Source: Sutcliffiella halmapala (GTDB lineage: Bacteria; Bacillota; Bacilli; Bacillales; Bacillaceae_I). Taken from it: 64,000 bases of DNA. The translations under genes and the position numbers were made by a program. The first letter of the stretch is position 1; the number at the start of each line of letters is the position of its first letter. Under the pieces are notes generated by a model, which saw only the letters and a program-made list of their open reading frames with translations, made no database searches and had not been told where the DNA came from. The stretch covers positions 2,175,175 to 2,239,174 of the forward strand of contig NZ_KV917375.1 in the NCBI RefSeq assembly GCF_002019665.1, in the 5' to 3' direction. This document shows, in pieces, positions 8,494-17,412 of this stretch.

Positions 8494-8647
8494 TTGTGCT
8501 AATTAAAAACAACCCGACCTATTTGTATCGTCACGTCAAAATTCTACAAATTCCTCCCTGCTTTGCAGGATTTTGTAATATAATGAAGAATTATTGAAAT
8601 AGCTAGTAGAAAAGTAGTAGATTTGCTAATTGAGTGGGGGATCTGTA

Positions 8648-10132
8648 ATGTCGGTTTATAGTATTAAGGAGTTAAAGTATCAAGATTTAATTAACAAAAA
8701 TAAGTTAATGTTTTTTATCGTAATTTTTTCTTACGCCGCCGGGTTTATTGTTAATGTAATCTACCCTGCATCATCTCTTATTACCTACTCTCTCCTTGGC
8801 GCTTTAGTTTTAGGGATTGGTTTGTTTTTTCTAACTATGTGGAAGCAAAGTGTACATAGGCTTGTTCCGTATTTTGCAGTAATTGTCACTTTTTTTGTTT
8901 TTTTTCTAATTCTAATTAACCGTGGTGCCTCGTTATCCGGTTTTGTATTACCGTTCTTTGTTTTAATCATTGCTACTGTTTATTTTGACAGAATCGTTTT
9001 AGTGATTGGCGGCATTTGTAGCATGATTCTTTTTGTGTTTTCTGTATGGTCCTTCTTAAATGGAAACCTATTAACAGAAGGACAAATTGGAAACATCATT
9101 TTGCTATTTTTCCTATTATTTGTTATTACAGGTGTCCAGGTAACAATTGGGAGGAAATTATTTTCTCAATTTGAAAACATTGTTCAAACAATCAAACATG
9201 ACAATGAAATAAGAGAACAAAAACAAGAAGCTTTTCGAAGTGACGCAATGAAACTGATGGACAGCGTGGAGAAAATTCATGAAAGATTAAGTGTGAATAT
9301 TCATTCACAACGGGAAATTTCCTTAACTATTCAGGAACTCTCAACAGGAAGTCAAAAGCAAACAGATCATATTGCTGGCATCGCAGAACTCACGAATAAT
9401 GTAACGACCTTAATGGACCGTATTGTCGATCAATCAAATACTCTATATGAAGACACAGGCTCATCCCAAATGACTGCTTTGGAAGGAAAAAACATGGCAA
9501 TGGATTTACAGGAAAATATGAGTAGGTTTTCCGATGATGTGAAGCAAGTGGATTCAATCTTCCAGGTATTAACAGAAAAGATTGATGAAACGAATCAATT
9601 AACACAGCATATCAAAAAAATAACTGAGCAAACCAATCTCCTGGCACTTAACGCGTCGATTGAAGCAGCTAGAGCAGGAGACGCTGGCAGAGGATTTGCA
9701 GTTGTTGCAGATGAAATTAGAAAACTAGCTAGCTTAACAGGGGATACGACGAAAGAAATTACAGAAAATCTTAGCTCTCTTCATATCACGAAAGAGCAAG
9801 TATTGCATCAGCTACAACAAAATGTGTTAAAAATGGGGACAAATCTCCAATCCACTGAACAGGTAAACGGGATGTTCAGTCAGATTGGTGAAACATTAGA
9901 AAGTTTACTTTCTAATGCAAAGCAGTTTCATCATTTTGCTCACGAAGTAAAAGAAAAAACAAACAACACCGATCATTATACAAATGAAGCTGCAGCATTA
10001 ATGGAGGAAGCTACTGCAGGTTTACAAGAAATAAGTGCGAACATCGAACAATTAACAGACGAAAATTGGCAAATAGAAACCATTCTGAAAAAAATGCTCC
10101 AAATTATTGATGATATGGATCATAAGAAGTGA
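8648..10132 (+). CDS. Methyl-accepting chemotaxis protein with integral-membrane sensor
   Basis: Chemoreceptor signalling to CheA/CheW. The first ~180 residues hold about six hydrophobic helices and no extracellular ligand-binding domain, so it may sense membrane or energy state. No HAMP domain is obvious. A coiled-coil signalling domain follows, with the diagnostic hairpin tip [20 protein letters not shown] near residue 335. GAGTGGGGG precedes the ATG at 8648. Monocistronic; its ligand is unknown. Confidence 0.85.
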   Translation: MSVYSIKELKYQDLINKNKLMFFIVIFSYAAGFIVNVIYPASSLITYSLLGALVLGIGLFFLTMWKQSVHRLVPYFAVIVTFFVFFLILINRGASLSGFVLPFFVLIIATVYFDRIVLVIGGICSMILFVFSVWSFLNGNLLTEGQIGNIILLFFLLFVITGVQVTIGRKLFSQFENIVQTIKHDNEIREQKQEAFRSDAMKLMDSVEKIHERLSVNIHSQREISLTIQELSTGSQKQTDHIAGIAELTNNVTTLMDRIVDQSNTLYEDTGSSQMTALEGKNMAMDLQENMSRFSDDVKQVDSIFQVLTEKIDETNQLTQHIKKITEQTNLLALNASIEAARAGDAGRGFAVVADEIRKLASLTGDTTKEITENLSSLHITKEQVLHQLQQNVLKMGTNLQSTEQVNGMFSQIGETLESLLSNAKQFHHFAHEVKEKTNNTDHYTNEAAALMEEATAGLQEISANIEQLTDENWQIETILKKMLQIIDDMDHKK

Positions 10133-10219
10133 TTTTCTGTAAAAAGCCACTTAATTACTAAATTAATGCTTGTGAAATAATGATTTTGAAAGAACTTAAG
10201 GTTGATATTTTAGCTAACC

Positions 10220-10280
10220 CTTGCTGGTGTTTGGAGCGGAAGTCGTAGACGCCTGCTGAAAATCAACTGCGCCGTTAAAC
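10220..10280 (+). repeat. Degenerate fragment of the dispersed repeat
   Basis: TTTGGAGCGGAAG and GCCTGCTGAAAATCAAC recall the two ends of the ~120-bp repeat, with the centre deleted. No gene is seen between the chemoreceptor and the YjcZ gene. Confidence 0.35.
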
Positions 10281-10392
10281 AGAGCCAAAATAATAAATTT
10301 GGGTTTATTTTTGAAAAATAGGCAGATGCACATACGAGACAACCACCTAGTTCATAGGTTAGAAGTGTAAATAATAAACAGGAGTGATAATC

Positions 10393-10545
10393 ATGCACGA
10401 CTACTGTTACTACACTTGTGGACCTTGTGACGGATACCCTTCAGCCGTAGCGCCAGCATATGGTGGCGGCGGAAATACCTTTGTATTAATTGTTGTTTTA
10501 TTCATCCTCCTAATTATCGTAGGAGCTTGTTACTGTAAGTACTAA
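10393..10545 (+). CDS. YjcZ family sporulation peptide (50 aa)
   Basis: Third YjcZ paralogue in the window. A Cys/Tyr-rich head (MHDYCYYTCGPCDGYP) and a GGGG linker lead to the same membrane helix FVLIVVLFILLIIVGA, ending CYCKY. AGGAGTGATAATC precedes the ATG. The Cys-rich head suggests disulfide cross-linking in spore layers, which is inference. Confidence 0.85.
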   Translation: MHDYCYYTCGPCDGYPSAVAPAYGGGGNTFVLIVVLFILLIIVGACYCKY

Positions 10546-10663
10546 GTAAAAAAGAACTGTAATAATTAGAGGTAAGAAATGAAAAACAAAAGTATTATTC
10601 CTAGAAATCTCGGAAGGATGATACTTTTATGTTGTCATGAAGAATGAGAATGATCTGAGATTT

Positions 10664-10697
10664 GAGCAGCTAATCAATTGGTTAGCTGCTTTTTCTA
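10664..10697 (+). terminator. Terminator upstream of yodT
   Basis: AGCAGCTAA and TTAGCTGCT arms followed by a T run. A weaker hairpin (AAAAGTATTATTCCT/AAGGATGATACTTTT) precedes it at about 10588-10629. Confidence 0.8.
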
Positions 10698-10802
10698 TGA
10701 AAGAATTCGTTCCTCTGAACATAGACTATATTAAGCTATCTTATGTAAAAAATTTTTGGTTAGTAAACGGTTACAGAACATAGGGGAGGGGAGTAATCGT
10801 TT

Positions 10803-12137
10803 ATGGATTATCAATCCTATCTAATAAAACCTTTATTGGATAAAGACTATCCTATAATCAGTCATGGAAGAGGAGTTTATTTGTATGATGTGAATGGCAA
10901 AAAATATTTAGATGGCTCCTCAGGTGCTGTTACAGCTAGTATAGGTCATCATGTACAAGCAGTAATTGATGCCATGACAGATCAGGCAAGCAAGGTTTCA
11001 TTCGTCTATCGTTCACAGTTTAGCAGTTTGCCAGCGGAAAAATTAGCGAAAAAATTGATGAGCATTGCTCCTGGTGATGTAAACTGGTCCTTTTTTGTAA
11101 ATAGCGGAACAGAATCTATTGAAACAGCGATGAAAATTGCCATTCAATATTGGCAAGAAAAAGGGAAACCAGAGAAAAATCAAATTATATCTAGGTGGAA
11201 AAGTTATCACGGAATAACAATAGGAGCTCTCTCTCTCTCTGGGCATGCGGATAGAAGGATTCGGTTTGAAGCATTGTTGGAAAAATCTCCAGTAGTCGAG
11301 CCGCCATACTGTTATCGCTGCCCTTTTGATTTGGAGTATCCAGGATGCAAGGTGAAGTGTGCACACGATTTAGAAAGAGCTATATTAGAAATTGGAATTG
11401 AAAACATCGCAGCTTTTGTCGCAGAACCAATAGTTGGTGCTGCAGCTGGTGCTATCACACCTCCTGAGGGCTACTATCAACAAATTAAAGAGATATGTAA
11501 GAAACATGACATTTTGTTTATTGCAGATGAAGTGATGACAGGGATAGGACGAACAGGGAAAATGTTTGCGATGGAGCATTGGGGTGTCACTCCAGATATT
11601 ATTTGTATCGGAAAAGGAATGAGTGCAGGCTATACACCAATTGCAGCTACACTAGTTAGTAATTCTATCATTGAAACGATATTAAATGGTTCCAAAATTA
11701 TTATGAGTGGGCATACGTATAGTGCCAACCCTCAATCTTCGGCTGTAGCCTTAGCAGTATTGGAATATATCGAAAAGGAAAACTTGGTAGAAAACGCAAG
11801 AGTAATAGGCTTGTATTTAAGGAATGAACTTGAGACGCTTCAAAAAAAGTTTTCTTTTATCGGTGACGTAAGAGGAAAAGGGTTACTTCTAGGAATGGAA
11901 ATAGTTGCTGATCATACAACGAAATATCCATTCTCACATGAAAAAGCGGTTACTTTAAAACTTATTGAAAAAGCACAAAAAAATGGACTCCTCCTATATC
12001 CAGCAGCAGCAGGAACAGAAGGAATAGGAGGAGATGCTATTATCATTGCGCCTCCTCTCTCTATAACGAAAGAAGAAGTCGATGAACTTGTTACTATTCT
12101 AGAAAAAACACTGACAGAACTTAAAGAAGAATTATAA
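10803..12137 (+). CDS. yodT: Class-III aminotransferase YodT
   Basis: PLP-dependent omega-type aminotransferase (444 aa). Visible marks are FFVNSGTESIETAMK near residue 97, DEVMTGIGRTGKMFAMEHWG with the PLP-contacting Asp near 243, and the Schiff-base lysine in IGKGMSAGY near 276. First gene of the yodTSRQ operon next to the beta-lysine genes kamA and yodP. I infer that it removes the 3-amino group of (acetylated) beta-lysine to a 3-oxo acid, which would suit the CoA transferase that follows. AGGGGAGGGG precedes the ATG. Confidence 0.85.
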   Translation: MDYQSYLIKPLLDKDYPIISHGRGVYLYDVNGKKYLDGSSGAVTASIGHHVQAVIDAMTDQASKVSFVYRSQFSSLPAEKLAKKLMSIAPGDVNWSFFVNSGTESIETAMKIAIQYWQEKGKPEKNQIISRWKSYHGITIGALSLSGHADRRIRFEALLEKSPVVEPPYCYRCPFDLEYPGCKVKCAHDLERAILEIGIENIAAFVAEPIVGAAAGAITPPEGYYQQIKEICKKHDILFIADEVMTGIGRTGKMFAMEHWGVTPDIICIGKGMSAGYTPIAATLVSNSIIETILNGSKIIMSGHTYSANPQSSAVALAVLEYIEKENLVENARVIGLYLRNELETLQKKFSFIGDVRGKGLLLGMEIVADHTTKYPFSHEKAVTLKLIEKAQKNGLLLYPAAAGTEGIGGDAIIIAPPLSITKEEVDELVTILEKTLTELKEEL

Positions 12138-12151
12138 GGAGTGTCTGCAGG

Positions 12152-12868
12152 GTGGAGAAGGTTCAAAATATATTCGGGAAACTTAAAACATATAATGATA
12201 TCTTACCAATGTTTAAGGATGAGGCTTCCATCATGTTTGGCGGCTTTGGTGGAGTTGGTACACCACCAACTTTAGTCGATATTATTTTCCAATCAAAGGC
12301 AAAAAAACTAACGCTTATTGGAAATGATGCTGGATTTCCTACTATTGGGATTGGGAAAATTGTATCTGAAGGAAGGGCGAAGAAGCTAATCGCCTCACAT
12401 ATCGGTTCCAATCCTATAGCAGGTAAGTTAATGACAGAGGGAAAACTTGATGTGGAATTTAATCCTCAAGGTACATTGGCTGAGAGAATGAGAGCAGGCG
12501 GTGTTGGATTAGGCGGTATATTGATAGATGTTGGGATTACAAGTGAAGTTGTTACGAAAAATAAAAAGATTGTGAGCTTGGAAGGACATGACTTTATTTT
12601 AGAAACAGCCTTAACTGCGGATATTTCCATTATCTATGCAAAAAAGGCAGATCCATACGGTAACTTAATTTTTGATAAAAGTGCTAGAAACACCAATCCA
12701 CTTGCGGCCATGGCCGGAAATTTAACCATCGTAGAAGTGGAGGAATTTGTTCCACTTGGAGCCTTAAATCCAGAAGAAATAATCACACCTGGTGTATATG
12801 TGGATTACATGATTCAAAGTGAGGGAGTGAATTGGAAGTGGGTGTGGGAGGAAACATACGGAACTTAA
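12152..12868 (+). CDS. yodS: CoA transferase subunit A YodS
   Basis: Alpha subunit of a 3-oxoacid-type CoA transferase (AtoD/ScoA-like). It has the N-terminal glycine-rich FGGFGGVGTPPTLVD (about residue 29) and the later RMRAGGVGLGG (about 113). GTG start with AAGGAG upstream, 14 bases after yodT. It pairs with yodR, which overlaps its 3' end. In the pathway inferred here it activates the 3-oxo acid made from beta-lysine for thiolysis. Confidence 0.85.
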   Translation: MEKVQNIFGKLKTYNDILPMFKDEASIMFGGFGGVGTPPTLVDIIFQSKAKKLTLIGNDAGFPTIGIGKIVSEGRAKKLIASHIGSNPIAGKLMTEGKLDVEFNPQGTLAERMRAGGVGLGGILIDVGITSEVVTKNKKIVSLEGHDFILETALTADISIIYAKKADPYGNLIFDKSARNTNPLAAMAGNLTIVEVEEFVPLGALNPEEIITPGVYVDYMIQSEGVNWKWVWEETYGT

Positions 12869-13491
12869 TTGCTAATAGAGCAGCACAAGAAATTAAAGAC
12901 GGGATGGTTGTGAATTTAGGGATCGGGATACCATCTCTAGTGCCGAACCATCTTTCAAAAGAGTTGAACGTTATGTTCCATGCGGAAAACGGTGTGCTTG
13001 GAATGGGGCCAACACCTCCAATGGGCGAAGAGGATGAAAACTTGTGTAATGCAGCTGGATATCCGGTAACAGTTCACAACGGGGCAGCGTATTTCGATAG
13101 TACCGTTGCTTTTGGAATGATCCGACGAGGGAAGCTAGATATAACGATACTTGGTTCCCTTCAAGTAAGTGAAAAAGGAGATTTAGCCAATTGGATTGTC
13201 CCAGGAAAGCGTGTACCTGGAATGGGTGGGGCGATGGAATTATCTCAAAAAGCCAAAAAGGTAATTGTTTTAATGAATCATTGTGATAAAAATGGAGAAT
13301 CGAAAATTCTTCCAGCTTGCACACTTCCTATTACTACACCAAGATGTGTCAATTTAATCATAACGGAACTAGCTGTGCTAGAAATCACAAGAAATGGACT
13401 AGTTTTGCAAGAGCTAATGCCTGGAGTAACGCTTGAAACAGTTACGCTAAAGACAAATGCACCTTTTACTTTATCACCATCTTTCAAATAG
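12832..13491 (+). CDS. yodR: CoA transferase subunit B YodR
   Basis: Beta subunit of the CoA transferase. The catalytic glutamate lies in AENGVLGMGP (about residue 54), preceded by LGIGIPSLVPNHL. It overlaps yodS by 37 bases, suggesting coupled translation. The TTG at 12832 is given, but the GTG at 12838 has better spacing from GAGGGAG and is equally likely. Confidence 0.85.
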   Translation: MEVGVGGNIRNLIANRAAQEIKDGMVVNLGIGIPSLVPNHLSKELNVMFHAENGVLGMGPTPPMGEEDENLCNAAGYPVTVHNGAAYFDSTVAFGMIRRGKLDITILGSLQVSEKGDLANWIVPGKRVPGMGGAMELSQKAKKVIVLMNHCDKNGESKILPACTLPITTPRCVNLIITELAVLEITRNGLVLQELMPGVTLETVTLKTNAPFTLSPSFK

Positions 13492-13532
13492 AATAAGTTA
13501 TTTCTTTTTCGGTTTCAGAGGGGGATGAGAAA

Positions 13533-14801
13533 ATGGAAAGCAAGGTGAAGGAGATTCATGGCTGGATTGCTAAGAATAAAGGAAAAGCAGTGAAACTCTT
13601 GCAGCGACTAGTGCAGGAAAAGAGCGTACAAGGTAATGAAAGCTCTGCCCAAGCGGTAGTGATTGAGGCATGCAGGGAAATGGGACTAGAGATTGATATA
13701 TGGGAGCCAGACGGAAAAGAGTTAAAGGAACACGAGAATTTTGTTTCTACTAGGGAATATTTCTCAGATTCTCCCAATGTGGTAGCAGTCTGGAAAGGAT
13801 CAGGGGGCGGTCGCTCCATCATCTTAAATGGGCATATTGATGTCGTGCCTGAAGGAGATCGGAATCAGTGGGATTGTGATCCATACGAAGGGAAAGTAGA
13901 AAATGGTAAAGTGTACGGACGTGGGACAACAGATATGAAGGGTGGGAATGTCTCGATGTTACTTGCGGTAGAAGCCCTTCAAGCTGCTGGAATAAAGTTA
14001 AAAGGAGATGTCATTTTTCAAAGTGTCATTGAAGAAGAAAGTGGCGGTGCAGGATCGTTAGCAGCGATTTTACGAGGATACAAAGCGGATGCAGCACTTA
14101 TTCCTGAACCCACTAATCTTAAGATTTTTCCAAAGCAACAAGGCTCGATGTGGTTCCGTATTAAGGTGAAAGGAAAATCAGCTCATGGTGGAACGAGATA
14201 CGAAGGAGTTAGTGCGATTGAAAAAAGTATGCTTGTCGTCGAGAAAATAAGGAAGCTAGAAAAAGTAAGAAACGAACGTGTCAAAGATCCATTATACGAA
14301 AAAATTCCGATTCCCTTGCCAATAAATATTGGGAAAATCGCTGGAGGATCATGGCCATCCTCGGTACCTGACGAATTGACGCTAGAAGGAAGAATAGGTG
14401 TAGGTCCAGAAGAATCGATGTTTGATGTCCAACAAGAAATGGAAGCATTCCTTCAAACCTTACAAGCAGAGGATAAATGGTTTGCTGACCATCCTGTGGA
14501 GCTCGAATGGTATGGGGCAAGATGGGTACCTGGCTCTGTTGATGGAAAACATCCCTTTGTCGAACTAATAAAGAAAAACTATCAAGGAGTAACGAAAAAA
14601 GAAGCAATTCTCGAGGCCTCACCCTGGGGAACAGATGGTGGACTATTTACACAAGTGGCCAAAATTCCTACGGTCGTATTTGGGCCAGGTACGACAGAGG
14701 TTGCTCATTATCCAAATGAGTATATCTCTATTGAAAATATGCTTTCAGTAGCTGAAATTATTGCACTAACTTTAGTAGATTGGTGTGAAATTGCTCAATA
14801 A
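13533..14801 (+). CDS. yodQ: M20 family deacylase YodQ (ArgE/DapE-like)
   Basis: Metal-dependent amidohydrolase of the ArgE/DapE/CPG2 family (422 aa). Metal-binding residues are visible in NGHIDVVPEGD (about residue 99), GRGTTDMKGG (Asp about 137), the catalytic Glu-Glu in VIEEESGG (about 171) and a late His in EVAHYPNEY (about 400). In the kam/yod context I infer removal of the acetyl group placed by YodP, e.g. from 4-acetamidobutyrate or acetyl-beta-lysine. Preceded by GAGGGGGATGAG; ends at its own terminator, closing the yodTSRQ operon. Confidence 0.85.
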   Translation: MESKVKEIHGWIAKNKGKAVKLLQRLVQEKSVQGNESSAQAVVIEACREMGLEIDIWEPDGKELKEHENFVSTREYFSDSPNVVAVWKGSGGGRSIILNGHIDVVPEGDRNQWDCDPYEGKVENGKVYGRGTTDMKGGNVSMLLAVEALQAAGIKLKGDVIFQSVIEEESGGAGSLAAILRGYKADAALIPEPTNLKIFPKQQGSMWFRIKVKGKSAHGGTRYEGVSAIEKSMLVVEKIRKLEKVRNERVKDPLYEKIPIPLPINIGKIAGGSWPSSVPDELTLEGRIGVGPEESMFDVQQEMEAFLQTLQAEDKWFADHPVELEWYGARWVPGSVDGKHPFVELIKKNYQGVTKKEAILEASPWGTDGGLFTQVAKIPTVVFGPGTTEVAHYPNEYISIENMLSVAEIIALTLVDWCEIAQ

Positions 14802-14807
14802 TAAGTA

Positions 14808-14847
14808 GGAGAATCGTTTGTGCTTCATGCATATCGATTCTTTTTTA
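14808..14847 (+). terminator. Terminator of yodTSRQ
   Basis: AGAATCG and CGATTCT arms followed by six Ts. Confidence 0.75.
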
Positions 14848-14938
14848 TGCTTCAAACTTTGAACTTGAAGGAAAAAATGTACAATATAAAGGGGAATTCC
14901 TAGTTCAATATCGAACAAGTATCATGAGGAGTGATTAG

Positions 14939-15823
14939 ATGAAAGAAAGAGGAGAACGTTTTATCATCCAAAATGAGTACATTTATTTAAAAGGATACAA
15001 AGATTTTTATAATGAACGACTAAAATTAGAAGACTTTCGGGGAGACATAAAAAAGGTGTTTATCGAGCTAGAAAGCTTACAACAAGAAGAATATGTAAAA
15101 AAAACAATTGTGCAAAGTCGCGCAGAAAAATTAGGTTACTTTATCGAAGCTGGCTTTACGTTAGAAGCAATCGTAAAAGGTTATTACTTAGGAACAGATG
15201 CGTATTATTTCTGTAAATATAAAGAGTTAAGTCGTTTTACTAGTGAAAAGTGGGGGGAGGAGGATCAGATTTTAGAGGGAGTGAAGCAGAAGAGTCGCTC
15301 TGAAAATGGAAAATCAGGTTCAATGCTACAAATAAGAAAAGCTACAATAGAAGATGCGAATAATTTATCGCGTTTTTATGCAAGTGTATTTCCGATTTAT
15401 CCAGTACCTATTGAAAGTCCTGAATACGTGACACAACAAATTAAGGATAATACAATTTTTCACCTGATTGAAGAAAATGGAATAATTATTGCTGCAGCCT
15501 CAGCTGAGATAAATCGAGAATATAAGAATGCAGAAATTACCGATTGTGCGACGCTCCCTTCTCATCGAAAAGGGGGATACATGAATGACATAATCCGTAG
15601 TTTAGAGGAGGAGCTAATTCAAAACCAAGTATTCTGTAGTTATTCGATAGCAAGAGCCCTATCGTTTGGTATGAATGCTGTGCTTCATAATTTAAATTAT
15701 TCCTATTCTGGAAGACTAAAAAATAATTGTTATATTTATGACAAAATAGAAGATATGAATGTTTGGAGTAAGGATCTATCCAGAGTTTGTGCCGAAAATT
15801 CAGCAGATACTGCTATAAATTAG
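14939..15823 (+). CDS. ablB: Beta-lysine N6-acetyltransferase (AblB/YodP)
   Basis: GNAT-fold acetyltransferase that acetylates the epsilon amino group of beta-lysine made by KamA. An N-terminal domain (about residues 1-125) is followed by the GNAT domain from LQIRKATIEDANNLSRFYAS. The acetyl-CoA site is in TLPSHRKGGYMNDII (about 207). The 294-aa length fits YodP/AblB. In B. subtilis and methanogens the kamA-ablB pair makes N6-acetyl-beta-lysine. Here it is separated from kamA by the regulator kamR, 4 to 14 bases downstream. Confidence 0.85.
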   Translation: MKERGERFIIQNEYIYLKGYKDFYNERLKLEDFRGDIKKVFIELESLQQEEYVKKTIVQSRAEKLGYFIEAGFTLEAIVKGYYLGTDAYYFCKYKELSRFTSEKWGEEDQILEGVKQKSRSENGKSGSMLQIRKATIEDANNLSRFYASVFPIYPVPIESPEYVTQQIKDNTIFHLIEENGIIIAAASAEINREYKNAEITDCATLPSHRKGGYMNDIIRSLEEELIQNQVFCSYSIARALSFGMNAVLHNLNYSYSGRLKNNCYIYDKIEDMNVWSKDLSRVCAENSADTAIN

Positions 15824-15836
15824 GCAGGTGAAGCGA

Positions 15837-17249
15837 ATGAAAAGATCAAGCCTACTTTCTAAGGAAATGTTAGAAGCTATCTTAAATGGAATTGATGAGG
15901 CGATACATGCTGTTGATCAAGAAGGTGTCACCATTTACTATAATAAAATTGCAGCTGAGCATGACGGGATGAAGGTGGAAGAAGTAATGGGGAAACACAT
16001 TTTACATGTTTTTCCCTCATTAACAGAGTACACAAGTACTTTGTTAAAAGTACTCAAGACTAAAAAAGCTATCTATCATCAAAATCAGAGGTTCGAAAAT
16101 AAAAATGGCAAGCTGATAGAAACCATCAATACTACCATACCAATCCTTGATGGAGAGCAGTTAATTGGAGCGGTGGAAATTGCAAAAAACTACGGACAAG
16201 TAAAATCCCTCTCAAATAAACTGATGGATCTGCAAACGAAAATGTATCATAAAAATGAGAAGAATCAAAGAAGTTCTCCGGAAATTACTTTATCATTGGA
16301 AAATTTTATTACAGTAGATCCAGTATGTAAGCAAGTAGTTGCAGAAGCCAATTTGTTCGCTTCTACTTCACTACCAATTATTATTTACGGGGAAACAGGT
16401 ACAGGAAAGGAAATCATCGCACAGGGAATACATCAGGCTTCTTTAAGAAAAACAGCCCCTTTTATTACACAAAACTGTGGTGCGATACCAGAATCTCTTC
16501 TAGAGAGCATACTATTCGGAACGGAAAAAGGAAGTTATACCGGGGCAATAGAGAGAGTGGGTCTCCTTGAACTAGCTAACGGCGGGACGTTATTCTTAGA
16601 TGAATTAAATTCCATGCCGGTGGAGCTACAAACAAAGTTATTGAGGGTATTAGAAGACGGTACCATCCGAAGAGTTGGAGGCACAAAAACACATAGAGTG
16701 GATGTAAGAATTATTACTGCGATGAATGAATCACCAGAATATTGTTTAAAGCAAGAGAGGTTAAGAGAAGACCTGTACTTTCGATTAAGTACATGCTCAA
16801 TCATCCTGCCACCATTAAGGGAAAGACCTCATGATATTCTCGTACTAGCAAACTATTTTCTAACAACTTTACCAACCACTTCATTTCATCCTTCTTCCAA
16901 ACCAATGCAGCTTTGTGAACAAGTTGAAAAGAAGTTGCTGTCTTATTCATGGCCAGGTAATGTTAGGGAATTAAAGAATACAATGGAATACGTTCTTATA
17001 AAAGCGAAGGAAAGTGTAATTACCGAGCTAGATCTACCCAAAAGGTTTCTCCAAAGAACCTATTCCACTTTACAAATACATGATAAACCGTTGAAACAAG
17101 TTCTACTAGAAACAGAAAAACAAATTATCCAAAACGCCTTATTAAAAACCGATGGAAATGTCTTACGTGCAGCAAAGTATTTGGATATTCCAAGACAAAC
17201 TCTCCAATATAAAATTTCGAAAATGCAAGAAATACAGGAAGGGACCTAG
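15837..17249 (+). CDS. kamR: Sigma-54-dependent activator KamR
   Basis: Enhancer-binding protein with three parts: an N-terminal PAS domain (about residues 10-120), an AAA+ sigma-54 domain with Walker A GETGTGKE (about 185), the sigma-54 contact loop GSYTGA (about 232; GAFTGA in most relatives) and Walker B LFLDELNS, and a C-terminal Fis-type helix-turn-helix (NVLRAAKYLDIPRQTLQYK). It lies directly upstream of a -24/-12 promoter reading into kamA. The same arrangement and sigma-54 control of kamA are known from the Bacillus thuringiensis kam locus. The ATG at 15837 follows AGGTGAAG; an in-frame GTG at 15828 is less likely. Confidence 0.9.
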   Translation: MKRSSLLSKEMLEAILNGIDEAIHAVDQEGVTIYYNKIAAEHDGMKVEEVMGKHILHVFPSLTEYTSTLLKVLKTKKAIYHQNQRFENKNGKLIETINTTIPILDGEQLIGAVEIAKNYGQVKSLSNKLMDLQTKMYHKNEKNQRSSPEITLSLENFITVDPVCKQVVAEANLFASTSLPIIIYGETGTGKEIIAQGIHQASLRKTAPFITQNCGAIPESLLESILFGTEKGSYTGAIERVGLLELANGGTLFLDELNSMPVELQTKLLRVLEDGTIRRVGGTKTHRVDVRIITAMNESPEYCLKQERLREDLYFRLSTCSIILPPLRERPHDILVLANYFLTTLPTTSFHPSSKPMQLCEQVEKKLLSYSWPGNVRELKNTMEYVLIKAKESVITELDLPKRFLQRTYSTLQIHDKPLKQVLLETEKQIIQNALLKTDGNVLRAAKYLDIPRQTLQYKISKMQEIQEGT

Positions 17250-17271
17250 CATTATTGCGCTAGGTCCTTTC
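17241..17271 (+). terminator. Terminator of ablB-kamR
   Basis: GGACCTAGC and GCTAGGTCC arms, then TTT. The left arm contains the kamR stop codon. Confidence 0.8.
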
Positions 17272-17301
17272 TGCCGAAAAATGGGCATAAAAAAACTCTA
17301 G

Positions 17302-17386
17302 GGTAAAGGACGAATAACAGAATCGCTACTCTTTACATATATAAATAGTAACTAGGCAACTTTACCAGTTGGCACGGTTATTGCAT
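17302..17386 (+). promoter_or_regulatory. Sigma-54 (-24/-12) promoter of kamA with upstream repeats
   Basis: TTGGCACGGTTATTGCAT at 17369-17386 matches the sigma-54 consensus TGGCACG-N4-TTGCA exactly. Upstream, GGTAAAG (17302-17308) and CTTTAC (17331-17336) form a wide inverted repeat suited to KamR. Further copies, CTTTACC (17360-17366) and GGTAAAG (17393-17399), bracket the core promoter. Confidence 0.9.
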
Positions 17387-17412
17387 TTCGTAGGTAAAGG
17401 GAGGAGATAGAG

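Noticed and set aside
10579-10650. 22-codon frame after the third YjcZ gene
   Set aside because: Very short, lies across two hairpins and has no family resemblance.
10720-10728. CATAGACTA as a sigma-K -10 box for yodT
   Set aside because: It matches CATANNNTA, but no AC element was found at the right -35 distance, so the call is too weak.
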